A stretch of DNA of 47,959 nt from Candidatus Zixiibacteriota bacterium (lineage in GTDB: Bacteria; Zixibacteria; MSB-5A5; GN15; FEB-12). Below, piece after piece: positions 1 through 8,359 of this stretch; positions within the stretch are counted from its first letter, which is position 1; every line of letters starts with the position of its first letter. The position numbers and the translations under genes are program-made. The notes below the pieces were generated by a model. That model ran no database searches, was not told where the DNA came from, and saw only the letters and a list, made by a program, of their open reading frames with translations. Where the stretch lies: positions 1-47,959 of the forward strand of contig JAGGTI010000066.1 of assembly GCA_021163775.1 (NCBI GenBank), given 5' to 3'.

Positions 1-16
1 TTGTGAACTTTAGGAT

Positions 17-94
17 ACACCTTTTGTCTTTTACACACTTCTAAAGATATTACCTACACCTTTTGTCTTTTACACACTTCTAAAGATATTACCT
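17..94. repeat. Exact tandem duplication of a 39-bp unit (acaccttttgtcttttacacacttctaaagatattacct)
   Basis: Direct reading: units at 17-55 and 56-94 are identical. The sequence is related, in reverse complement, to 47844-47879. Confidence 0.93.
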
Positions 95-213
95 CGCACG
101 GGTATGCGCATGGAGCTAAATCGGCTTATTACTTGACAATCAAACCCAGTTTCATTATCATTATAGAATAAGGGACAATTTCAATCCAAACTTTTCGCAA
201 ATGGAGAGTATTT

Positions 214-2634
214 ATGTGCCGATTTGTGATCCGAATTACTTTCTTAACCGTACTATCTGTCAACGCTTTCGCATCCGGCAATATCTTTGAAACCAGAATT
301 AATTATGATGTCGGAGACGGTCCTCAATCTGTTTTCTCAATTGATCTTGACGGTGATGGAGACAATGACCTGGTCACGGCGAACTTCAACTCTGACAATG
401 TCTCGATTCTGTTGAATAACGGCGATGGGACCCATCAGACGGCAGTTGACTATGGTGCCGGAGACGGTCCGTATTCTGTTTTCTTGATTGATCTTGACGG
501 GGATGGTGACAATGATCTGGTGACTGCGAACTTCGACTCTGACAATGTCTCGATTCTGCTCAATAACGGCGACGGAACTTTTCAGACAGCGGTCAGTTAT
601 GGTGCGGGAGATGGACCACGGTCTGTTTTTTCGATTGATTTTGATGGTGATGGTGACAATGACCTGGCAACGGCAAACCTTGACTCTGACGACATCTCAG
701 TCCTGTTGAATAATGGTGATGGGACATTTCAGACAGCGATCAGCTATTATGCCGCATATGGCCCGCAGTCTGTGTTCTCGATTGATCTTGACGGTGATGG
801 TGACAATGACCTGGCGGCCACAGCCACTCATTCTTACGCCAATGTTATAATCCTGATGAATAATGGCGACGGGACCTTTCAGTCGGCAGTCAGCTATGGT
901 GCGGGAGATGCTCCGCAGTCTATTGTCTCGATTGATCTTGATGGTGATGGTGACAATGACCTGGCGACAGCGGACTTTGGAAGTCATAAAGTCATGATTC
1001 TGCTTAATAACGGTGATGGGACCTTTCAGACATCGGGAGCCTATCTCGTGGGACATGGTCCGGTCTCTGTGTTCGCGATTGATATTGATGGCGATGGTGA
1101 CAATGACCTGGCGACGGCAAACAGCTACTCTGACGATATCTCACTTCTGCTGAATAACGGCGACGGGACCTTTCCCTTCTCAGTTGACTATGGTACCGGA
1201 AATAACCCGCAGTCTGTATTCGCGATCGATCTTGACGGTGATGGCGACAATGACCTAGCAACAGCAAACAGCTACTATGACGATGTTTCAATCCTGTTTA
1301 ATAACGGCGACGGAACCATTCAGGCAGTAGTCAGCTACCCCGTGGGAGATCGTCCGATGTCTGTTTTCTCGATTGATTTTGACGGGGATGGTAGCAATGA
1401 TCTGGTGACAGCGAACTACTTTTCTGACGATGTCTCAATTCTGTTGAATCGTGGCGACAGGACTTTCCTGAGGGCGGCTAACTATAGTGCGGGAGATGGC
1501 CCGGCCTCTGTTTTCTCGATTGATTTTGACGGCGATGGTGACAATGATTTGGCGACAGCAAATTACTATTCTGATGATGTCTCAATTCTGTTGAATGACG
1601 GCGACGGGTTCTTTCGGCCGCCTGTTAATTATAGTGTTGGAGATGGACCGCTCTCTGTTTTCTCTATTGATTTGGATGGGGATGGTGACAATGATATGGC
1701 GGTAGCAAACGCTTTCATTGGTGATGTCTCAATACTGTTCAATAACGGCGACGGGACTTTTGAACCCGCGACCGGCCTTGCTACCGGTGACGCCCCGTAC
1801 TCTGTTTTCTCGATTGATTTTGACGGTGATGGTGACAATGACTTGGCGACAGCGAATGTCGGCTCCAACGATGTTTCAATTCTGTTAAATAACGGCAACG
1901 GGACCTTTCAGGTGCCAGTTAGCTATGCTACCGGGAACCAACCTCAATCGATTTTTGCGATTGATCTTGACGGGGATGGAGACAATGACTTGGCGGTGGC
2001 GAATTCGTGTAATATGAATATGGGCTTTGCGTGTGGTGATGTCTCGATTCTGCTCAATAACGGCAACGGGACCTTTCAGACGGCGGTCAACTATGATGCC
2101 GGAAGCCATCCTTATTTCATTGTTTCGTCCGATTTTGATGGTGATGGTGACAATGACCTGGCGACTACGAGCATATTGTCTAACGATGTCTCTATTTTGT
2201 TGAATAACGATAACGGAACCTTTCAGACAGCGATCAACTATTACGTGGGAGACCTTCCGCACTCTATTTTCTCGATTGATATTGACGATGATGGAGACAA
2301 TGACCTGGCGACAGCTTGTTTAGGCTCTGACAAGGCAACAATACTCTTCAATATGGCAAATTCATATTATGCTGATTGTTGTCTTGGCCGGGTGGGCGAT
2401 GCTAATTTTCTCGGTGGCGATGAGCCGACAATTGGTGATGTGAGCGCCCTGATCGATGCCAAGTTTATCACCGGTAGGTGTGCAGGAATCCTTCTCTGCC
2501 TGGCGGAGGCGGATATCAACCAATCCGGTGGTATCGATCCGATCTGTGAGGATATTACGATCGGTGATGTAGCTATATTGATTGATTATCTGTTTATCAC
2601 CGGTGCATCGTTGGGACTACCCGATTGCCTTTAG
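214..2634 (+). CDS. Secreted FG-GAP/VCBS-repeat protein (14 Ca-binding-type repeats) with C-terminal dockerin-like module
   Basis: 806-aa ORF with N-terminal signal peptide; 14 copies of SVFSID.DGDGDNDLATAN...DVSILLNNGDGTF; C-terminal CCLGRVGDAN...TIGDV..LID...FITG x2. Confidence 0.9.
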   Translation: MCRFVIRITFLTVLSVNAFASGNIFETRINYDVGDGPQSVFSIDLDGDGDNDLVTANFNSDNVSILLNNGDGTHQTAVDYGAGDGPYSVFLIDLDGDGDNDLVTANFDSDNVSILLNNGDGTFQTAVSYGAGDGPRSVFSIDFDGDGDNDLATANLDSDDISVLLNNGDGTFQTAISYYAAYGPQSVFSIDLDGDGDNDLAATATHSYANVIILMNNGDGTFQSAVSYGAGDAPQSIVSIDLDGDGDNDLATADFGSHKVMILLNNGDGTFQTSGAYLVGHGPVSVFAIDIDGDGDNDLATANSYSDDISLLLNNGDGTFPFSVDYGTGNNPQSVFAIDLDGDGDNDLATANSYYDDVSILFNNGDGTIQAVVSYPVGDRPMSVFSIDFDGDGSNDLVTANYFSDDVSILLNRGDRTFLRAANYSAGDGPASVFSIDFDGDGDNDLATANYYSDDVSILLNDGDGFFRPPVNYSVGDGPLSVFSIDLDGDGDNDMAVANAFIGDVSILFNNGDGTFEPATGLATGDAPYSVFSIDFDGDGDNDLATANVGSNDVSILLNNGNGTFQVPVSYATGNQPQSIFAIDLDGDGDNDLAVANSCNMNMGFACGDVSILLNNGNGTFQTAVNYDAGSHPYFIVSSDFDGDGDNDLATTSILSNDVSILLNNDNGTFQTAINYYVGDLPHSIFSIDIDDDGDNDLATACLGSDKATILFNMANSYYADCCLGRVGDANFLGGDEPTIGDVSALIDAKFITGRCAGILLCLAEADINQSGGIDPICEDITIGDVAILIDYLFITGASLGLPDCL
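2377..2631 (+). other. Dockerin-like C-terminal module, copy A
   Basis: CCLGRVGDANFLGGDEPTIGDVSALIDAKFITGRCAGILLCLAEADINQSGGIDPICEDITIGDVAILIDYLFITGASLGLPDC: two F-hand-like repeats. Confidence 0.8.
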
Positions 2635-2865
2635 CGGGTAGATAACGGGTGGTTCAGGCATGCCCTCACCATTTCCGATGAAACTGTCCGAGTTGGTCGC
2701 TAATGCCATACGGCACAGCCGCTTGGCGGCACGTACTTATCTGAGAATACTACTTTACATGGTGATTTTGTGCGAGATCGGTTTGACAAACTGACAGATT
2801 CGGCTATATTAAATAATATGATGTTTCTATAGTCTTGCCATGATCGACAGACCCTCTTGCCGGAG

Positions 2866-5313
2866 ATGCACATGTTCACCAAACTTCCCTTCTTTACGAT
2901 TGCTATTCTGATTTCAATTATCGGGACCGGTTCATTATTAGCCGACCCACCAACTTCGTTTGACCTCCGCGATGTGGCTGGCCAGAATTACGTGACTTCG
3001 GTAAAAAGTCAGTCCGGAGGTACCTGCTGGACCCATGGTGTCATGGCGGCCATAGAGGGAAACCTGCTGATGACCAGCGCATGGGCGACCGCTGGCGAGA
3101 GCGGCGAGCCGAATCTGGCTGAGTATCATCTCGATTGGTGGAACGGATTCAATCAGCATAACAACGACGATCTTGATCCGCCCACCGGCGATGGTCTCGT
3201 GGTGCACGAGGGTGGTGACTATCTGGTGACCACCGCTTATCTGTCCCGTGGTGAGGGAGCCGTGCGTGATATTGATGGCCAGTCATTTTCCACACCGCCG
3301 CTGAGATTTGACACAAGCTATCACTATTTCTATCCGCGTCACGTAGAATGGTTGGTCGCGGAACCCGATCTCAGCAACGCAAACGCCATCAAGGAGAAGA
3401 TAATGTCCGGGGGGGTAGTTGGCACCTGTATGTGCTATGACGCGTCTTTTATGACCAATTACATTCATTATCAGCCTGAGTCCAGTTCGCTTGATCCTAA
3501 CCACTCCGTAGCAATTATCGGATGGGACGATGCCAAAGTGACACAGGCGCCTCAGCCCGGCGCATGGCTGGTCAAGAACAGTTGGGGCACCGGGTGGGGA
3601 TTCAACGGATATTTCTGGATATCCTATTACGACAAGCACGCTACTCAACATCCAGAGATGGGGGCTGTGTCGTTTACCGATGTTGAGCCGATGGCTTATG
3701 ATCATGTCTACTACCACGACTATCATGGTTGGCGCGACACCAAAATCGATTGCCAGGAGGCTTTCAATGCTTTTGAAGCGGTTGGTTCGGGAGTAGCCGG
3801 GGAGTTGTTACGAGCAGTGAGTTTTTTCACCGTCGCGGACAATGTAGCCTATACCGTTACGGTGTTTGATCGTTTCGAGGGCGGAGTGTTGCTTGATGTG
3901 CTCAGTTCAGTTTCGGGCACGTTCAATATCCGGGGGTTTCATACTGTGGACCTGCCGGGACCGCTGGAGCTTGTTGCCGGTGACATGTTCTACATTCACG
4001 TTGCCATTTCCGAAGGTGGACACGCATTCGATCGTACCTCCGAGGTTCCCGTGCTCCTCGGGAGTAAATATCTCACGATGGTTGGATCAACATCGGAGCC
4101 GGGTCAGAGCTACTATCTTGACGGTAGCACCTGGTATGACCTCTATGACCAGGATGCGACAGCAAATTTCTGTATCAAAGGCTTATCTACTTCGGAGTCA
4201 TTCCTGAGAATAGGGTTGCCGGACGGTACCCCTGAGTATCTTGACGTGAACGTTGACAATACATTCGTAGTCGAGATTGATGATGATGTCGAGCAATATG
4301 TGCCGGGTTCGGGTCTGCTTCACTATCGGTATGATGGAAATCAATATCTGACCACTCCTCTCGTTGATCTTGGTGGTGGCAGCTATCAAGCGACTCTGCC
4401 AGCGACTGGTTGTGCCTCAACACCGGAATTCTATGTCAGTGCTCAGGGTGACGGCGGTGCCGATGTGACGAATCCGCTCGATGCCCCCAAGAGTACTTAT
4501 ACGGCTTTGGTCGGAGAAGTGAGTATCCTGTTGCAGTGGGATTTTGAGACGGATCCCGGTTGGACTGCCGAGAATCTCGGGGCGACCAACGGTGACTGGG
4601 AACGTGGTATCCCGGTCAATGATCCTGATTGGGCCTACGATCCGGTTTCTGATGCCGACGGTAGCGGATATTGTTTCCTGACTGATAACGGTTACGGCAA
4701 CACGGATGTTGACGGCGGTTCTGTGATGCTGACTTCATCGGTCTTTGATATGTCAGGTGGGGGTGGTGTCGGTTATGACTACTATCTATATTTGACTAAT
4801 ACAATCGGTGCTGTTGATCGACTGTTGGTGGAAATGAGTGACGGTGGTTCAGGCGGTTGGGCAGAAGTTGCCCGGCATGATACTGACGGCGATTTGTATT
4901 GGCGGCACCACGAAATCTGCGAGGATGATATTATCGCGACCGGTCTGGCGTTGACATCAACCATGCAGTTGCGTTTCACGGTCAACGATGCCGACGAACA
5001 GAGTGTCGTTGAGGCCGGTATTGACGCTTTCGTATACAGCAGATTTGAGTGCAATTGTTGCCTCGGTCGGGTGGGCGACGCCAACAGCGAGGGCGGCGAC
5101 GAACCAACGATTGGTGATGTAAGTGTCCTGATCGATGCTAAGTTTATCACGGGTACTTGTGCGGGAATCCTTGATTGTCTCACTGAATCTGATATCAACC
5201 AGTCCGGCGGTATCGATCCTACCTGTGAGGATATAACGATTGGTGACATTTCGATATTGATTGACTACCTGTTTATCACCGGCGTGTCGCTGGGATTGCC
5301 CGACTGCCCGTAG
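2866..5313 (+). CDS. Secreted papain-like (C1 family) cysteine peptidase with C-terminal dockerin-like module
   Basis: Signal peptide; catalytic signatures VKSQSGGTCWTHG (Cys), DPNHSVAIIGWDD (His), AWLVKNSWGTGWGFNGYFWISY (Asn); dockerin-like end. The ORF track starts at TTG 2857; ATG 2866 or 2872 is more likely. Confidence 0.88.
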   Translation: MHMFTKLPFFTIAILISIIGTGSLLADPPTSFDLRDVAGQNYVTSVKSQSGGTCWTHGVMAAIEGNLLMTSAWATAGESGEPNLAEYHLDWWNGFNQHNNDDLDPPTGDGLVVHEGGDYLVTTAYLSRGEGAVRDIDGQSFSTPPLRFDTSYHYFYPRHVEWLVAEPDLSNANAIKEKIMSGGVVGTCMCYDASFMTNYIHYQPESSSLDPNHSVAIIGWDDAKVTQAPQPGAWLVKNSWGTGWGFNGYFWISYYDKHATQHPEMGAVSFTDVEPMAYDHVYYHDYHGWRDTKIDCQEAFNAFEAVGSGVAGELLRAVSFFTVADNVAYTVTVFDRFEGGVLLDVLSSVSGTFNIRGFHTVDLPGPLELVAGDMFYIHVAISEGGHAFDRTSEVPVLLGSKYLTMVGSTSEPGQSYYLDGSTWYDLYDQDATANFCIKGLSTSESFLRIGLPDGTPEYLDVNVDNTFVVEIDDDVEQYVPGSGLLHYRYDGNQYLTTPLVDLGGGSYQATLPATGCASTPEFYVSAQGDGGADVTNPLDAPKSTYTALVGEVSILLQWDFETDPGWTAENLGATNGDWERGIPVNDPDWAYDPVSDADGSGYCFLTDNGYGNTDVDGGSVMLTSSVFDMSGGGGVGYDYYLYLTNTIGAVDRLLVEMSDGGSGGWAEVARHDTDGDLYWRHHEICEDDIIATGLALTSTMQLRFTVNDADEQSVVEAGIDAFVYSRFECNCCLGRVGDANSEGGDEPTIGDVSVLIDAKFITGTCAGILDCLTESDINQSGGIDPTCEDITIGDISILIDYLFITGVSLGLPDCP
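5056..5310 (+). other. Dockerin-like C-terminal module, copy B
   Basis: CCLGRVGDANSEGGDEPTIGDVSVLIDAKFITGTCAGILDCLTESDINQSGGIDPTCEDITIGDISILIDYLFITGVSLGLPDC. Confidence 0.8.
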
Positions 5314-5317
5314 CGGA

Positions 5318-5520
5318 AAAATGTCGGGCGGTTCAGCAAAGTAGGTCGGAACCATGTCTGTCCTGAGCCTGCCGAAGGACGGTTCCGATTCTCTGTCAGG
5401 TTGCAAGCAACCTGACCTACTGGCCTTAGCGGTTTTGCCGTCAATGGCGGAACCACCAAGGGGTTCCACCCTGCAACAGGCATACGTCACGCTCCGAGTA
5501 AGCGTGACCTACTTTGATAC
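5318..5520. repeat. Intergenic mosaic repeat (gtaggtcgg-type), copy 1
   Basis: Contains agtaggtcggaacc, cctgagcctgccgaagga and cttagcggttttgccgtcaatggcggaacc...aaggggttcc, all seen again in other intergenic regions of the window. Confidence 0.65.
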
Positions 5521-5800
5521 CCACCAACAAAGACACATATTGTCGTGTTTATAATCTTGTGAATATTGACTGTTTATTGTCCATTTTTGGTACAGTTTGT
5601 GGCCAAACGACTTCTTAATATGGTCTTAATGGCACTGCGTACATTGACATAATCAGGATCGTCCATATATTGAGTCACAGAATTATCCGTGATATTATCG
5701 TTTTTGGACGCAGACACTTACCTATTTCCCCGCGATCCAGACTTGACGATGATTCACCTCTTTTTTGGAGTAGCTAAAAATTGAATCATATTATAAACAC

Positions 5801-8347
5801 GTGAGGCATACGTCTATGATTTCGTATACCAAGTGTATCCGCCTCGGAATGTTGGTAGGACTGCTGGTCGTGATGACAGTTTCGGTGTCCAATGCCAAGA
5901 TTCTTAAACGGTTCGATTCATCTCCCGATTACCAGGATCTGTTCCTGCTCGGTTTTGGTGAATTGACCATGCAGACGTTCAACATCAGTGGAGGAGATTC
6001 GGCTGATGTTGCGTTTGAGCAGGGTAACCCCAACCTCAAAGCAGATTTTGGTGCAAATTACCGGATGTCGCTGTTTGCTAATGGTAACGCCACTCGGAAT
6101 TTCCGACTTAATGGTGCGCTGATTATCGATTCAAGAATCGGTGAAGAATACCGCACTATGGATCCGTCGGTCTTCCGGCTGAAAATGTCGGTCGAAACGA
6201 CCGAACCAATTTGGGATGGCTGGCGATTCACCGGTCATGGTGTTTTTGACCCCCAGCGTCAGTGGGAGATGGCTAATCTCGACAAGCGTCTTCTGTATCA
6301 GCCACAAGAATCAGCCAAGCTGGAACTTCTCATGCGGTTAGAATCCGATGAATATGGGCTGATCGAAGGTGGTTCTTTACGACCGAGTTTTGAAGGTGCT
6401 CAATTTACACTGCACAAGCGCTCGGTGTTTGGTGCATACGCCAACCTGCACAAGGGACGGTTCGGGGGAGAGGCGGTCGCCGGTAAACTTGAAGGCAAGT
6501 CTTTCCGCGAAGGTGACGTGGTTGGTATCCGAGCTGACGGTACTTCAGGGCCATACGATCTTGAACATACGCCGATAACCCGCGGTAGTGAAGATATCAA
6601 GATTCAGGTGCGTGACCGGTACGATACGACTACTGTCATATCGTCTAAAGCGCTTATCCGCGACATTGACTACAATATAGATTATCTCCGTGGTCGAGTG
6701 TTGCTCCATCAGCCGGTTGCTTCAGAAACCGCCGCGGGCGATCCGATTTACATTGTTCTCACCTATGACTATCTACGCGAATACAACGATGAGATATTTG
6801 GTGGTCGCGCTCGTGTGACGCCGATTGACGAAGTCACAATATCCGGTTCGCTTTTGCACCGCAATATCGACAGCCGTGCCAGTGGTGATGGTATTGATGA
6901 ACCTGAAGATGTTTTAGCGGCAGACGCGACTCTCAAACTTGATGACCACACCACCGGTTATATAGAAGTTGCCGGTAGCGAAAATCCGAATGCAACCGAC
7001 AAGAACAATGCGTTGCGGTTGGGTGCCAAGTCGGAAGTCATTGATGGCTTGACCTTGAACGCTGACTTCCAGAAGATCGACGATCAGTTCCGGTCGTTTA
7101 CCAACTCCGATCTTGATCCAGTTAAGAATCAGCAACGGTTAAATCTCGGTGGCAGTTTCGATCTGACTAACGACCAGACGCTTAACGCATCATACGCTAA
7201 CCTTCAGGGTTTAGAGGCGAACGGTCGGTATAATTATTATAGCGGCTTGCGGGACGAGAAAATCTACCGCGCTGGGTACCGCAATAACTTTGTCGACCCG
7301 CTCGGATTTGGTGTGAGAGTGGAACGGCGCAAGGTGCAGGATCGCAATAATACTGCTCACGAGGACAACACTCAAGATCGGGCGATGCTGGATGTCGATG
7401 GCCAGCTCGAAGACTTCTTCATTTTTGGAAAATTCGGTTATGCCGCCAATTACGAACATATTCGGTTCCGTAATGAAGTTCTCCTCGGACGCAACGATGC
7501 CAACACGAACCAATTGGTGCTGACTTTGACAAGTCAGCCGAGCGACAACGCGAGTCTAAAAGTTGCTCATCGGGTGGCGGTCAGGAAAGACCTCGACTCG
7601 GCTCTGTATGATGATCGCCAGGACGCGACCTTCCTGACAGTTCAGTGGCGACCGGGCGAAAACTTTAATACGCTTACAAACTACGAATACAAACGGTACA
7701 CGGTACCCGGCAGTGGCGTGAAGCTCTGGCAGGGTGATCCGATTCGATCAGCTTGGGCTGGTAATTTTGCGCTGGAGTATCTACCGATCGAGAAGATCAA
7801 GGCATTGGGTAAGATCGGCCGGCGCAGGGCCAAAGACTGGGTCAACGACTCAACCCGGACCAATGACTTCATTCTCGGACAGGTTTCTTACTTCTATACC
7901 CATCACCTTTCTTTCCACGCCGAGAGCGAGGTAACCAAGAGCGCCAAACATGCCGGTTCGGTGAGGATCGAGCGTGACCGGATCTGGGATTTGGGCCTTC
8001 GCGTCAATTGGAACCGGGATCGGTTCCACGAATTTACGGCTGGATTGATCCGGCGTGATATCCAGGATGGTTTGACCGGGACGGAATCAGCTTCGTACAT
8101 TGTACTACTGAGCGGATCGCTGTCTCTTACCGAGAGATTCTTCGCCCGTGGTTCGGTCAAGGGTATTCTCCTGAACGATCCCATTGACGATGAAAAGACA
8201 TTTGCGAAGCTTGAAGTTGGTTATGACAGCCACGACTGGTATCGCATATCTATTGGTTATGAACGAATCCAGAGCGATAACGATCAGAACTCCGACTGGG
8301 ATTACACCGGTCAGGGTATTTTCGTTCGCTTTACGGGAAAGATGTAG
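5801..8347 (+). CDS. Putative outer-membrane beta-barrel protein (exported, C-terminal barrel-like)
   Basis: 848-aa ORF with signal peptide (GLLVVMTVSVSNA); long run of alternating polar/aromatic strands in the C-terminal half; ends 12 bp before the PKD/OmpA gene. Confidence 0.65.
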   Translation: MRHTSMISYTKCIRLGMLVGLLVVMTVSVSNAKILKRFDSSPDYQDLFLLGFGELTMQTFNISGGDSADVAFEQGNPNLKADFGANYRMSLFANGNATRNFRLNGALIIDSRIGEEYRTMDPSVFRLKMSVETTEPIWDGWRFTGHGVFDPQRQWEMANLDKRLLYQPQESAKLELLMRLESDEYGLIEGGSLRPSFEGAQFTLHKRSVFGAYANLHKGRFGGEAVAGKLEGKSFREGDVVGIRADGTSGPYDLEHTPITRGSEDIKIQVRDRYDTTTVISSKALIRDIDYNIDYLRGRVLLHQPVASETAAGDPIYIVLTYDYLREYNDEIFGGRARVTPIDEVTISGSLLHRNIDSRASGDGIDEPEDVLAADATLKLDDHTTGYIEVAGSENPNATDKNNALRLGAKSEVIDGLTLNADFQKIDDQFRSFTNSDLDPVKNQQRLNLGGSFDLTNDQTLNASYANLQGLEANGRYNYYSGLRDEKIYRAGYRNNFVDPLGFGVRVERRKVQDRNNTAHEDNTQDRAMLDVDGQLEDFFIFGKFGYAANYEHIRFRNEVLLGRNDANTNQLVLTLTSQPSDNASLKVAHRVAVRKDLDSALYDDRQDATFLTVQWRPGENFNTLTNYEYKRYTVPGSGVKLWQGDPIRSAWAGNFALEYLPIEKIKALGKIGRRRAKDWVNDSTRTNDFILGQVSYFYTHHLSFHAESEVTKSAKHAGSVRIERDRIWDLGLRVNWNRDRFHEFTAGLIRRDIQDGLTGTESASYIVLLSGSLSLTERFFARGSVKGILLNDPIDDEKTFAKLEVGYDSHDWYRISIGYERIQSDNDQNSDWDYTGQGIFVRFTGKM

Positions 8348-8359
8348 GAGCGTGCCAAG

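Noticed and set aside
697-2262. Minus-strand ORFs of 89-125 aa opposite the FG-GAP gene
   Set aside because: They are opened by the repetitive GATGG/TGAC coding pattern of the sense gene; their low-complexity translations mirror the repeats.
340-2330. CRISPR-like periodic repeats
   Set aside because: The periodicity is an in-frame ~50-aa protein repeat with degenerate copies, without constant repeats and unique spacers.
5265-5554. Short ORFs on both strands downstream of the peptidase gene
   Set aside because: Located in the intergenic mosaic repeat; the translations reflect palindromic repeats.
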